From Amoebidium appalachense (taxonomy: Eukaryota; Ichthyosporea): 64,000 nucleotides of DNA. How positions within the stretch are numbered: the stretch's first letter is position 1; each line of letters opens with the position of its first letter. Below are positions 13,119-33,366 of the stretch, one piece after another. The translations under genes and the position numbers were made by a program. Under the pieces are notes generated by a model. It had not been told where the DNA came from, did no database searches, and was given only the letters and a program-made list of their open reading frames with translations. The DNA is taken from NCBI GenBank assembly GCA_963693365.1, contig CAVNZM010000014.1, forward strand, positions 6,510,001 through 6,574,000, written 5' to 3'.

Positions 13119-13887
13119 TGTTGGACATTGTGTTCATAGAAGCTAGTTCTAGTGCACGTTGTTCCTTCTGTAAGTCAGAAATGATTGCATCTTGTGAGGC
13201 CAACCTCTGCTCCAGTAGTTGGACTAGTTGCTGCAACTGTAAGTTGTCAGACATAGTGTCGTGTATGATGGGTAACTAGTCTATGTGTTTTGTGCACTGG
13301 AAACGACAGTAGAAAAGTGTAAATCAAACGTTCTGCTTCCCATGTTTGTGACATGGGAGGCACTGCTTTATATAGTCGTTGGCCACCTCATGGTGGCCTC
13401 GTGTGCACCCTGGTGGTGGGCCATGTACAGCATGGCCGAAAAGAGAGCACAATGAAAACAAGTCGTTAAAGATATAAAAGTTAACTGTGCACGTTGAGTG
13501 GCTAGTTAACTTGCACTAAAGCACACAAATAAACGTGTTTAACACACCAATTGCAGTTAAACGTAAATCTTGCTTCACACAACTAAAAATATTCTGAGAA
13601 TATCCGGGAATAAAGCACACTACCACTCTAAGAATAGAATCCTGTGGCAAATATAGACATGACATCATCTGAACCGGGAATAGCCAAAAAGAGAGCACAA
13701 TTAGCACGTTGCTACTAGTGAAGCTCGTCATTGGTACAGTTTTGGCTCAAACATATAACTACCATATATGAATATGACCGTAAACAAAAGCTCTATGCAC
13801 TCGAGTGAGTGTTGAAACAGTTATTCAATTGCTCAGAAACTTTCTCTAACAGACATTGCTAGCCGGGAGTACCAGTGTACTCCAACA
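13119..13887 (-). repeat. 3' LTR of the copia element (769 bp)
   Basis: Nearly identical to 18,256-19,021, with a 3-bp CTA-type insertion near 13,710 and an A/G difference in the GCC[AG]AAAAGAG block. It therefore also carries an orphan copy of the gag N-terminal codons, which ends in the flanking G tract. Confidence 0.93.
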
Positions 13888-13900
13888 CCCCTACTCAATT
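13888..13900 (-). other. Candidate polypurine tract before the 3' LTR
   Basis: The minus strand reads AATTGAGTAGGGG directly abutting TGTTGG of the 3' LTR. The same 13-mer occurs again at 13,974-13,986, between the end of pol and the LTR, giving two possible plus-strand priming sites. Confidence 0.5.
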
Positions 13901-14073
13901 GGATAATTGTGGTATGAATTAATGCAACTGAGCTCGAGTGCTTCAGGTGCACAAAATACAGACAATAAAGATTCCCCTACTCAATTTTAGTATGGTACAC
14001 GTAGTTGCACAGTCGGATGCAACTCTCTCCCCCCCCCTGAAGTATGAGGGCGCAGTTGGTTGATGACGGGTGC

Positions 14074-17000
14074 TCAGCACATGTTGAGCATCCCCACGGC
14101 CTTGGTGAAGAAAGAGGCAGACAGGGCCTTGGTGAACATGTCGGCCTTGTTGTCAGCAGAAGCCACCGGGACCACAGTGATGTTGCCCAGCAGGTGATGT
14201 TCCTTGACGGAGCAGTAGCGGACGTCGATGTGCTTGGTCTTGGGCTTAACCCCCAGGGTGTCCAGCAGGGCCCGGGCAGACTCATTGTCCCCATGGATGG
14301 GCACCGGGGTGGGCTCATTGATAGGATTAAGGCCCAGGTCGTCCATCACATAGTTGAGCCATAGGGCCTCGTTCGTAGCAGCAGACATGGCCACAAATTC
14401 AGCCTCAGTGGAGCTGTGGGTGGTGATGGACTGGAGCCGAGACACCCAGGACACAGGGGAGGAGTTGATGAAGAAGACATAGCCCGTGGTGGAGCGCCGG
14501 GTGTCGCGGTCCTCGGCGTAGTCGGAGTCGGAGTAGCCAACAAGGTTGGGGGGGCCGGGACGGTAGACAATACCCAGGTCGATGGTGGCCAGCAGGTAGC
14601 TTACAACTCTGGTAGCCATAGTCCAGTGGGTGACGGTGGGCGCATGAATGTGTCGAGTAAGGACTCCCAGAGCCTGGGAAATGTCGGGGCGGGTGGTACG
14701 CGCAATCCACAGCAGGGCACCGACCAGGCTGGCATAGTCCTCCTTCTTGCTGTAGGCTGGGGTCTTGTTGCTTTCACTGGCGGGCCTGGCCCGGGACGAT
14801 GGGGGTCTTGGTGCCGGACATGTGGGTGAGACGAAAACGGGCAGCCAAGTCGATGATGTGTTGACGATGGCCCAGACGCAGAGACCCGTCCTCCAGCCAG
14901 GTAAGAGTGTGCCCGATGAGCAGGGTAGGACGACCCAGGTCCTTGGCAGAGAAACGAGCATCCAGCTTGGTGAAAAAATCGTCGATGAGCGCATCAGTGG
15001 CGGCCGTCACGGTGAAGTCATCCACGTAGGCAGCAAGGGCAATAAACGTTGGGGTCCCGGCATTCTTGATGAACAGGCACGGGTCAGCAGCACTCACAAT
15101 GAAGCCTTGGTCGAGGAGATGGTCACGGAGGGCCTCATACCACTGGCGCGGTGCCTGTTTTAGGCCGTAGAGCGCCTTGTGGAGCAAGCCGACAGCATGG
15201 GGGGCCGAGGGGTTGACGAAGCCAGGGGGCTGCTCAATGTAGATGGTCTCGTTGACGGTGCCGTTGAGGAATGCTGTGTTGACGTCGATGTGGCGCAGAG
15301 GCAGACCTTGGGCCACGGAGGTAGCCAAAACCAGCCGGATGGTAGCCAGCGCAGCCACAGCCTGAGGTGACTCGGTGACGAAATAGTCCTGGCCAGGCTG
15401 CTGGTAGTTGCCCCGGGCCACAAGCCGGGCCTTGAAAGCAGTGACGTTGCCGACGTTGTCCTGCTTGACCGTAAAGACCCAGCCGACCGGAATGACAGTG
15501 GAGCCATCCTCTGGACGGGGCACAAGGGTGAAGGTGCCGTTGTCTTCCAGGGCCTTGAGCTCACGGTGTGCAGCCTCCTCCCATTTCAGACGCTGGGGAC
15601 TCTTGAGTGCAGCCCGGACAGTCTTGGGGACAACAATGGTCACGGTGGAAGCCTTGATGGGTGTTGATGCAGGAGCCGTAGCCTGGGGGGCAAGGGGGGC
15701 CGTAGCAGCAGCCACGTTGGCAGTCGGGCCTCGACGTTGGTCGTTGTACACAGCGCCACTACGGGTCGTCCGGGGGAGCCGATGTGCAGGCTCGGGCAGG
15801 ATCGGAATGTCCAATTGATCACTCGGCGCTGTCCCATTGGCTGACAGACGAGACGAATCAGATTGCTGATCATTCCGGACGATGTGATTGGCTGGCTGAT
15901 TTGACGAATCAGATGACTCCAAAAAATGATGAATTGCCGGTGCGGTCGACCAATCAGATGGGACATCACGGAGGGGGTGCAGAATAGCAGCCTCGTCGAA
16001 CTGCACGTCACGGCTGACGGTCATCTTGTGTGCTGCTGGAATCCAGACCTTGTAGCCCTTGATGTTAGGAGGGTAGCCCACGAAGATGCCCTTGACGGCA
16101 CGAGGCGCCAGTTTCGGTGTATCCTGTTGATGGACGTAGCAGGGAGAGCCCCAGACACGGAGCCGGCTGTAGTCGGGAGGAATGCCGGTCCACAGCAGGG
16201 CGGGAGACGATTGGCTGCCGGTGGCTCGCGACGGGAGCATGTTGCGTATAAAAGCCGCGGTCACAGCTGCCTCGGCCCAGAATCCCACCGGAAGGCCGGA
16301 CTGCTGCAGGAGTGCCCGAACCATGTCGAGGAGGGTCCGGTTCAGTCGTTCGGCAGTCCCATTCTGTTGAGGAGAGCCGGTGGTAGTGATCTGATGGCGA
16401 ATGCCATGCTCACGGTTGTAGTCCCCGAAGGCCGTGCCCATGTACTCGCCCCCCCGTCGGACTGAAACACCTGCATGGGAACACCGTGTTGGGTAACCGC
16501 CGCCTTGTGGTACGTCACATATGCAGCCAGTGTGTCCGACTTCTTGACGAGGGGCACGGCCGTGGTGTGGCCGGTGAATTCGTCGTGGAACGTCGCCAAG
16601 TACTGAGCACCACCGATCGCGGGAGGGAAGGGGCCGCTGATGTCGCTGTGAACCTTGGCTAGGACCCGGGGAGCTTGGCTAGTTGATTCGGAGAAGGCAA
16701 CACGGTGGGCTTTGCCGAGGGCACAGGGCTCACACACACCCGGAGACTTGGCACCGCCACCCACCAACAGGCCTGCAGACTTGATGACCGAGCGTACAGC
16801 GTCAATGCCAGCATGGCCCAGACGGTAGTGCCACGTGTTGAGGTCGGCAGTAACCTTGAGGATACGCGGAGCAGTGGTGGTTTGGGCGTCCGGGGTTGTG
16901 TCCGCGCGCAGAAGAGACACCGCCATGTGGTACAGCTTGGTGCCGACAGCCGAGCCGGTGGCCAGAATTTGATCGCCGTAGCACAACTTAACGCCGCCGC

Positions 17001-18391
17001 GGGTGTCAAAGCGGGGTAAAACACCGTTGGTAGTTGCCGTGAACACACTGATGAGAGTGTCGGGGATGGAGGGCACGTAGAGTACATCCGTCAGCTGATG
17101 CACCGCAGTAACGCCGTCGATGGTGCTGGAAAAGAACACGTCGCCCACCCCAAGCACTGCACATGCACCCTTGTCGGCTACTTGGACCGTGGAGTAAGGC
17201 GCCGCACGCATGTTGATGAACACATCGGGCCGGGGGCACACATGGTCAGTGGCTCCAGAGTCGAGGAGCACCTTGTTGGTGCCACAGTCGTTGCTAGACA
17301 TGAGGAAAGCCCGGGGAGCGGCAGCCCCCCCTTGCACTGTGCCGTAGTGTGGGTAGTAGAGGCAGGGTGGTTGATGCAGGACCCAGGCGGGAGGGGACCA
17401 CCCTTAGGTTTGCGGCCGTTGGCACGGTTGCCCCCCTTGCACATGGCGGTAGTGTGACTGGTAGACAGTGGGTGGTTGACGCAGGAACCCTTGGGGTAGG
17501 TGCTGGCACGGTTGTTGCCAGAGTTGCTGTGTTGGCCGTTGCCGTTGGGGCACTGAGACTTGATGTGGCCTGGTTTGCCGCAGCCGTGGCAGATGACAGG
17601 TTGAGGAGCCCGTGTGGTGAAGGCGGCCGGCCCGGAGCTGGTAGTCACACGTGCACGTGGGTGGCTGGTCTCATATGCCCGTAGCTGTTGGAGGAGGCCC
17701 ATCACGGTAGGCTTGGGTGTCATCTTGTAGGCAATTACAGGCATTTCGTAGTAAGGCACCTTGCCGAGGTCGTTGGTGAGCTTGGTCAGCACTTGAGCAT
17801 CACCAATTTGTGTGCCGTAATCGGCCAGGCGCCGCACGTAGCCGCGGAGTTTCATGGCGTATTTCGTCGCGGTGTCCGTAGGTTCAGGCGTAGAATTCAT
17901 GTACAGCCCGATAAGGTCGTACTGATTGGCCTCAGATTGCTCCAGGTAGTGGGCAGATAGGGCCGACCATATCTCCGCAGGTGTGGTGGTGCGTGTTAAC
18001 CCTAGGATCGGATACAACGCACGTCAACCGAGAGTGCTTGCCACAGGTAGGAACGGGCAGTGTCGACCTGTTCACGGGTAGCCGGGTGCTCCGTACTGGG
18101 CGCGATGGTGTGGAGAAGACCAGCACCAGAAAGCTGGACATACATGGTTTCGGCCCATGTGTGGTAGTCCGTGCCTGAATCATTATCAATGCCAGTGAAG
18201 AGAGGGATGTCGACCTTGAACTTGATGGAATCATTACGTGAGGGGCCCATAACCCTGTTGGACATTGTGTTCATAGAAGCTAGTTCTAGTGCACGTTGTT
18301 CCTTCTGTAAGTCAGAAATGATTGCATCTTGTGAGGCCAACCTCTGCTCCAGTAGTTGGACTAGTTGCTGCAACTGTAAGTTGTCAGACAT
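14074..18391 (-). pseudogene. Copia gag-pol polyprotein, four frame changes
   Basis: Reads from the ATG at 18,391 to the stop after MLNMC at 14,074. In order: gag (starts MSDNLQLQQLVQ); a zinc knuckle CHGCGKPGHIKSQC (about 17,592-17,550); a tandem GSC[VI]NHP..HTTA.C motif; protease LLDSGATDHVC (about 17,265); integrase HHCC finger (LGH...CEPCALGK) and D,D,E core (HSD, QSDGG, NGTAERLNRTLL); reverse transcriptase with YVDD (15,017-15,028); RNase H (GYSDSDYA, SSTEAEF, HGDNES). The frame changes near 18,010, at C7 17,325-17,331, at C7 16,449-16,455 and near 14,780. The two G7 cases are each repaired in principle by one more G. The one at 17,325 lies exactly between gag and protease, where some elements use programmed -1 frameshifting. 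The element is either recently inactivated or affected by homopolymer sequencing error. Confidence 0.9.
18242..18255 (-). other. Primer-binding site complementary to the initiator tRNA-Met anticodon arm
   Basis: Directly after the LTR the minus strand reads GGGTTATGGGCCCC. Its first 13 bases are the reverse complement of the GGGCCCATAACCC anticodon-arm sequence of eukaryotic initiator tRNA-Met (recalled, not searched). Internal or half-tRNA priming of this type is known for Drosophila copia. The gag frame runs through this site (codons for RVMGPS). Confidence 0.75.
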
Positions 18392-19021
18392 AGTGTCGTG
18401 TATGATGGGTAACTAGTCTATGTGTTTTGTGCACTGGAAACGACAGTAGAAAAGTGTAAATCAAACGTTCTGCTTCCCATGTTTGTGACATGGGAGGCAC
18501 TGCTTTATATAGTCGTTGGCCACCTCATGGTGGCCTCGTGTGCACCCTGGTGGTGGGCCATGTACAGCATGGCCGAAAAGAGAGCACAATGAAAACAAGT
18601 CGTTAAAGATATAAAAGTTAACTGTGCACGTTGAGTGGCTAGTTAACTTGCACTAAAGCACACAAATAAACGTGTTTAACACACCAATTGCAGTTAAACG
18701 TAAATCTTGCTTCACACAACTAAAAATATTCTGAGAATATCCGGGAATAAAGCACACTACCACTCTAAGAATAGAATCCTGTGGCAAATATAGACATGAC
18801 ATCATCTGAACCGGGAATAGCCGAAAAGAGAGCACAATTAGCACGTTGCTAGTGAAGCTCGTCATTGGTACAGTTTTGGCTCAAACATATAACTACCATA
18901 TATGAATATGACCGTAAACAAAAGCTCTATGCACTCGAGTGAGTGTTGAAACAGTTATTCAATTGCTCAGAAACTTTCTCTAACAGACATTGCTAGCCGG
19001 GAGTACCAGTGTACTCCAACA
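18256..19021 (-). repeat. 5' LTR of the copia element (766 bp)
   Basis: It starts TGTTGGAGTACACTGG on the minus strand and ends ATGTCCAACA. It contains a TATATAAAG box and, within its last 136 bases, the ATG and first 45 codons of gag. Confidence 0.93.
18504..18511 (-). promoter_or_regulatory. TATA box in the 5' LTR
   Basis: Reads TATATAAA on the minus strand, about 115 bases upstream of the gag ATG at 18,391. An identical box occurs in the 3' LTR. Its position fits transcription starting inside the LTR. Confidence 0.6.
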
Positions 19022-19364
19022 GGGGGGAGGGGAGGGGCTGCTGGGACCCTGATGGCTTAGGGCTGGGTCCCAACCCCTAGGCCTTCCGGGGGAACCTGTC
19101 CTCGCCTTCGCCTGTGAAATCAAAAAAAATTGAGAAATATTCAGGAGAAATATGCCATTCCTAGCTTAGAAAAATGTTTGGGGAGTCGACAGCAGAGTTG
19201 CCCACGCGCTCGTGTGGTCTTTTTTTTTTTTTTTTTTTTTTCTTTTCTAGTTGTTGTTGTTGGGGGGTTGGGGGGTTGGGGGGGGCACAGGGGGTGGGGG
19301 GTGGGGGGAGGGAGGGAGGAAGGGGTTGGATATTAAGACATAAACACAAAGAAATAGTGCCATT
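19022..19364. other. Spacer between the copia element and the transposase
   Basis: G-rich flank of the copia insertion, an AAATTGAGAAATATTCAGG unique stretch, poly(T) (about 19,219-19,240) and TTGGGGGG repeats (19,258-19,325). No gene was seen. Confidence 0.7.
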
Positions 19365-20478
19365 TTATTCGTCATCCTCATCAAACCAGCGCACAATCTT
19401 GTTCTGGCAGCGTGCAAGCCCAAAGCAAACCTGCACCGTCTGACGGTAGGTGGGCCCTAAGGCAGTATGAGCAGTGCCCATGGGGGTCATGTTCTCTTTG
19501 GCCTTCTCAATGGCCAGCTCGATATGATAACGCACGCAGGCGAAGTCAGAAAATTGCTCCTCAAGTGAGTGTGTTTCCCCATTTACCACAAAGGGAGGGA
19601 CTACAAGACGCTTCTTTGCTTCTGTAAGCAAACTGTCTATAAGTATGTTTCTGTCTGCAATGGTTCGGGCCCCTGGCCAACAACTATCAATGAGTTTTGC
19701 TACAGAACTGAAGAGAAAAATCACTTGTGCTGTCCTCGAAACAAGATGAAACATGAAGCATCTCACCAGATGGCAGTAGGGCAACGAGAACTTTAGCGGC
19801 GTCGTGGCCCATGTGCTTTGTCTGTGTAAGCTCCTGGAGTTCTGTGTCTCTAAGACACGCCAACTGTGTGAAGAACTCGGTGCAGTCTAAAACAATGCCC
19901 AAGTTCTGGTGGTTTTGTTTAGAGGTGGGTAGAGCCTCTGCCGCAACCTTATCTTCCCAAAAAGAGCTGCTTGTCAGAGGGTCTAAATAGGGGTGTCGGA
20001 ACATGACCGTCACCAACCACAACATCCTCAAGAACGTTTTTTCTGCAGTAACCGTGCTGATTTGAAACAGGCGGGCCAGGTGACCGAAAGGGAAGTCATG
20101 GCAGAGCTTCGTGAGGGTGAGAAGGAGAGCATCCTCAAAATCCAGAGCCAACTGTGGTGGCTTTCTGCGCATGTTCTCGCTCAATGGGTCGATTTCCGTG
20201 TACAACATAGGGAGATGAAACTGGACGCAGAGCAGGACGAATACTTCCAGAAGCAACTGTGTGTTGAAATGGGTGTAGAAACGCGTCTCGAACTCGGACT
20301 CAAGAACCCCCTTATACGTGAGCCGACTGATGCTGCCGGTTTCTTCTTGAATTTGTGCTTTCACTTCCAAGTTTTTGCGCAGAAGTGCTTGCAGCTTGAC
20401 CTTCGACGCCGCCATGTCTTTGTTTAGTTGCTCAACCTCTGCATCCTCCTCCGACCGTTTCACGTTGTGTGCACTCAT
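19365..20478 (-). pseudogene. PIF/Harbinger-type DDE transposase, one frameshift
   Basis: The ATG at 20,478 opens MSAHNVKRSEEDAE with an N-terminal coiled-coil-like stretch, then a helix-turn-helix (FGHLARLFQISTVTAEKTF) like HTH_Tnp_4, then the catalytic domain like DDE_Tnp_4. The candidate acidic triad is the Asp in LDCTEFF, the Asp in TIADRNI and the Glu in YHIELAIEKAKE. The frame shifts by one base around 19,700-19,715 (SLQFCSK to KLIDSCWPG) and ends WFDEDDE-stop at 19,365. The length of about 370 residues suits the family. Terminal inverted repeats were not identified, so element ends are unknown. The transposase would cut and paste this element and possibly MITEs such as 12,791-12,992. 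It is probably inactive because of the frameshift. Confidence 0.75.
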
Positions 20479-21360
20479 GATTGTGATGACGAAAAGACAA
20501 CGAGCTTAAAACCGCTCCAAATAAACGGTGTGTAACCTAAGCAGTATAAGTAAATAAAGGTAATTGAAAAAACTACTTCTACCCACACAAAAAGCGAACT
20601 TTTGTTCAAGCGGCGCAGTGCACACGAATAGACGTGTTTTGAAGGTGTGCGGGAAAAAAAAGGCGCGAAAAAAATAACGAACAACCCGGACCATCTTGAA
20701 TGAGTGACGTCACAGGTGCATGACGTCTTGCAAGCCGGAGAACCAATTCCGTTTCCCGCCAAAACCAATTTCAGCCAAGAAATTGCTGTTTCGCAATCCT
20801 CGAGTTTCCATCATGATCCGGAGCTGGCAGGAGGGGCAGGCACGTTTTGCAGAAACTGAAACCAAGAACAACTCGGAATTTGTGGTTCATGGGCTCGTGA
20901 AAAGCATTATTCTACATGTATATATGTATATTTTTCTAGATACACCTTTACCTGTCGCGCAAAAACGTAAACCATCAGCGCCTGCCAGGGTCAAGTGTAA
21001 AAATTCGTTGGGGCAAACAAAGGCCGCCCAGGCGTCAACGGTTGAGGTATGCCCAACTGAACGTGGTTGGAAAACCCGTGACGTAGATGCAGAATTTATT
21101 CTCCTGCATAGTATTACATGATCAGTAGCTCATCGTAGGTGTGAGGTTTGAAAAATTCACCAGGAGTAGGGAGGCTAGGTTGTGAGGCTTGGGATAACCT
21201 ATGAATCCTGTCACGACAGGAACATTTCGACTGTGTGGAATTCCCACTCTTTCATGAAACTGTATAGAAAAACTATCTTATTCTGTGCTAGGCGTTTTGA
21301 TATACTTAAGTAACTTAGAACACAGCCTCCGCCCTTCTCATTTCCGATCCACCCTGCAAC
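20479..21360. other. Spacer with an unassigned plus-strand open frame
   Basis: 20,720-21,121 (plus) is open for 133 codons from an ATG (MTSCKPENQFRFPPKPISAKK...). It has ordinary composition but no recognised domain, and could be an accessory frame of the adjacent transposon or chance. A TGACGTCA...TGACGTC pair sits at about 20,703-20,727. The last 250 bases precede the ATG of the nine-exon gene and may hold its promoter. Confidence 0.4.
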
Positions 21361-30314
<8,954 letters not shown>

Positions 30315-30558
30315 CAGCAGCCTAGCACCTTCTTTTCTTTCATCGTTGTGATTCTCATGACGAGGTCGGAGTGTATTACATGGGGTCAGACGCCGCCTGC
30401 CATGTGCGGTCTTTCCTTTTCCATTTTTTCTTTCTTTTTCCCTTCCTCCCTCCTCTGTTTCTTGCCCTCTCTCTTTTCTCTCTCTCGTTCTCTCTCTTTC
30501 AACTGCGCACGCTTTTCGGCCCAATTGCAAGGAGGGAGGAAGAGAAGGACGAGTGGAG

Positions 30559-30616
<58 letters not shown>

Positions 30617-30936
30617 GGGGGGGGGGTTGAGCTTTTATTTATTAGTAGAGTAATTTGGCTAATTATACCATGGGCATTCAATATAAGTTTATGCCAGTTA
30701 CAGGGCAAGGGAATGAGTGTGACTATGCATATGCATGTACAAATACGGGTACTAGAGTCTGTGGTGGCGTGTGAATAAAACACAAAGTGTACGAATTTCT
30801 AACGTGCGGTGCAAAAGAGAAATTTCTGGCCGGCGGGGATGAAACGACTAAATATATGCGGATGGTGTTTTATTGAGCAATTTTTGTATTGCTGCGCCAG
30901 CTTTCTCGTGGAGCGTACGCGTCTGGGGGGTTTAAG

Positions 30937-30977
<41 letters not shown>

Positions 30978-31930
30978 TCTCTCAAAAAAAAAAAAAAATC
31001 ACAGACCCTAACGAATGTGCACCTGAATAGTAAACAAAATAACTGTATTCCTGTATATTTAGATATATCGATATTATTCATTTTGCTTTGGATAGTCATG
31101 ATCACCTGCTCGGTTATCATTTACGAAACGGTTTTGGAGTTCGAGATACACAAAAATTCAAGGAAAAATAGCAAGCATTTACTGTATATTTAACCAGAAT
31201 GTACGGTGTTTGGAGGCTTGTTCATTATATTTGTATTTTTTACAACATCAATCGGCAACTGCAATGTGTGGGTATCAATGCACATGCATGATGGTCGAAT
31301 ATATATAACTTATAATATAAGGATAACAACAGCTATCAAAAGTGAAAAGACTATCTACTCTATAGAGTATAGGGAGATACTACGAAGGTGCGCGCTAACC
31401 CAATCAGGAGTGCTTGAGGTCTTGATGACGTCATACCCTCCTTGCAGTCTCACGTGCACCTTCCCAGAGCTCCAGTTTTCCGGTTGTTACTTCTGTTTCT
31501 AACACGTACTGACGTGTTGCCGCACGTGCGAAGTTATACATCTACTTCAGGCGTTATACATCTACTTCAGTCCCTTTTAAGCAAAAAAAAAAAAAAAAAA
31601 AAAAAAGAAAGGAGACACCGCCACAGTAGGTGGTAGCTTCTGTTTACTAGATAACATGTTTTCAACCCATTTCGAATCGGAGAACTTCGTTTACACACAG
31701 CACCTTAGCCTCTACGTATATTAGTCTGTGTGGTTGGTAATAATTTAGAAGCTTAGCATGTAGCTCTCCTTCTAATGCTTGGTAGGGTAGCGCTGAGCAA
31801 ACTTCAACAACGGCGGACAAACCAGCCGCTATCCCCAGCTCCGCATTTGTAAATACTGTTAGTAAAGGCTAGCCTATGTGCTGACTTTTTACCTGCCTTT
31901 TTCGAAAAAGTGCACAGCACGTGCACGAAA
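30315..31930. other. Intergenic region upstream of the transporter gene
   Basis: CT-rich sequence (30,416-30,505), (GT)n (30,562-30,613), poly(C) (30,940-30,975) followed by CT and A15, AT-rich unique sequence, a direct repeat of TTATACATCTACTTCAG (about 31,534-31,570) and A24 (31,583-31,606). No gene was seen. The last 200 bases probably contain the transporter promoter, but no box is convincing. Confidence 0.6.
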
Positions 31931-33329
31931 ATGAGCTCTTTCCCCACCACCAGTTATACGCCACTCCCAACGATGGATGGCCCAAATAGACAGCGGCAGT
32001 CACCCTCTACCGATGGTTTGCAACTAGCACCCGTCAGAAATTTCTCTAATCCAGCGACTTTAATCGCTACACACTCTACAGACACACTTGATGAAGTTGC
32101 TGGCCCAAATTTTCAAGATGATGAACCTCTTATTGCGCAAACTAAACCACTATCCACCCTTCATCTCTACGGTCTGGGTGCTGTGGGGTTTACCATTGAG
32201 TTTTGCTGGGCAGCAGGGGAGGCATTGATTATCCCACACATGTTACGTTTGGGTCTAAGCGTTCAGGTGGCAGGTTTGGTGTGGTTGGTAAACCCGGTGA
32301 TTAGTGTGTTTGCCCAACCGATGATGGGCGCATGGAGCGATCGATGTCAGAGTCGGTGGGGGAGGAGAAGACCGTTTATGGGTGTGCTGACGATCATGGG
32401 GTATGTGAGTGTGTGCGGCAGTGTGTGTGTGTGGGTGTGTGTGTGTGTGTGTGTGTGTGGGTGTGTGGGTGTGTGGGTGGGTGTGTGGGTGTGTGGGTGG
32501 GTGGGCGGGTGGGTGTGGATGTACACGTGGATGTGTGTGTGGATGTGTGTGTATTTGTGTGTGTGTGGGGGGGGGGGGGGGGGGGGGGGGGGGGGAGGGG
32601 TGTGGTTGTTCATTTCTGTTTGGAGGGGGAAGGGGGCAGGGGGGAGGGATCGGGGGTTGCTGTATGCGAAACTGTGGCTATCGCGTGATATATGTGTACC
32701 TGTACGTGTACGTGGGCCTGTGTGTTGGTGTGCAAGTGTGATTAAAACATCTCACTCTTATGGGTAAAGGTGTGTGTTGGCGTGTATGTGTGTGTCTCAT
32801 GGGGGGGAAGGGGAGGGGGGGGGGGGGGAGGGCGAGGGGGAGTCAGGGAGGGGGCCGGGGGGGGGGGGGGGGGGGGGGGGGGGAAGGGGGGGAGGGGGGG
32901 GAGGGGGGGGGGGGCTGGGTTAGTGCTGGCTTCTTGCTGTGATAGGGTAGCTTCATGTCTGTGTTCGTTTCGCACATATATATATTTACTTGTGTGTTCC
33001 TCGGCATAAGTTTTATGAATATTATATTTTGGAATGTGAAGTAAACAAGTTTAAAAGAAGCTCAAATTGGGTAGTAAGTTTTTTCTGATAGACTTATTTT
33101 TGTTACCGTTATTCCCTATTAAACTTTCTTAAGCAATTCCCTTTTTATCCTTTGCTGCTCAAAACAAAGGAAAGATCCCCACCCACCCCTCCCTCGCCCC
33201 CCGCCACCACCATTGCCTGCGCCCTCACCACTCCTAACACCACTATTCATGCCACACAAATACACATGCACGCACACGTGCACACACGCACAGACACACA
33301 CGTACACACACACGTACACATTCACGTAC

Positions 33330-33366
<37 letters not shown>

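Larger units (their letters stand above)
13119..19021 (-). mobile_element. Full-length Ty1/copia LTR retrotransposon
   Basis: A 5.9-kb element on the minus strand. It has two LTRs (766 and 769 bp) bounded by TGTTGG...CCAACA, a primer-binding site, a gag-pol reading region in copia order (gag, protease, integrase, reverse transcriptase, RNase H) and a purine-rich segment before the 3' LTR. The flanks are G-runs, consistent with a 5-bp GGGGG target duplication. LTRs differ by a 3-bp indel and about one substitution, so the insertion is recent. The reading region carries four frame changes, two of them in G7 runs. Confidence 0.95.

Noticed and set aside
13119-13260. The gag N-terminus in the left LTR as evidence for a second, truncated tandem copia copy
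   Set aside because: The TGTTGG...CCAACA boundaries show that these codons are part of the LTR itself, so the left copy is simply the 3' LTR.
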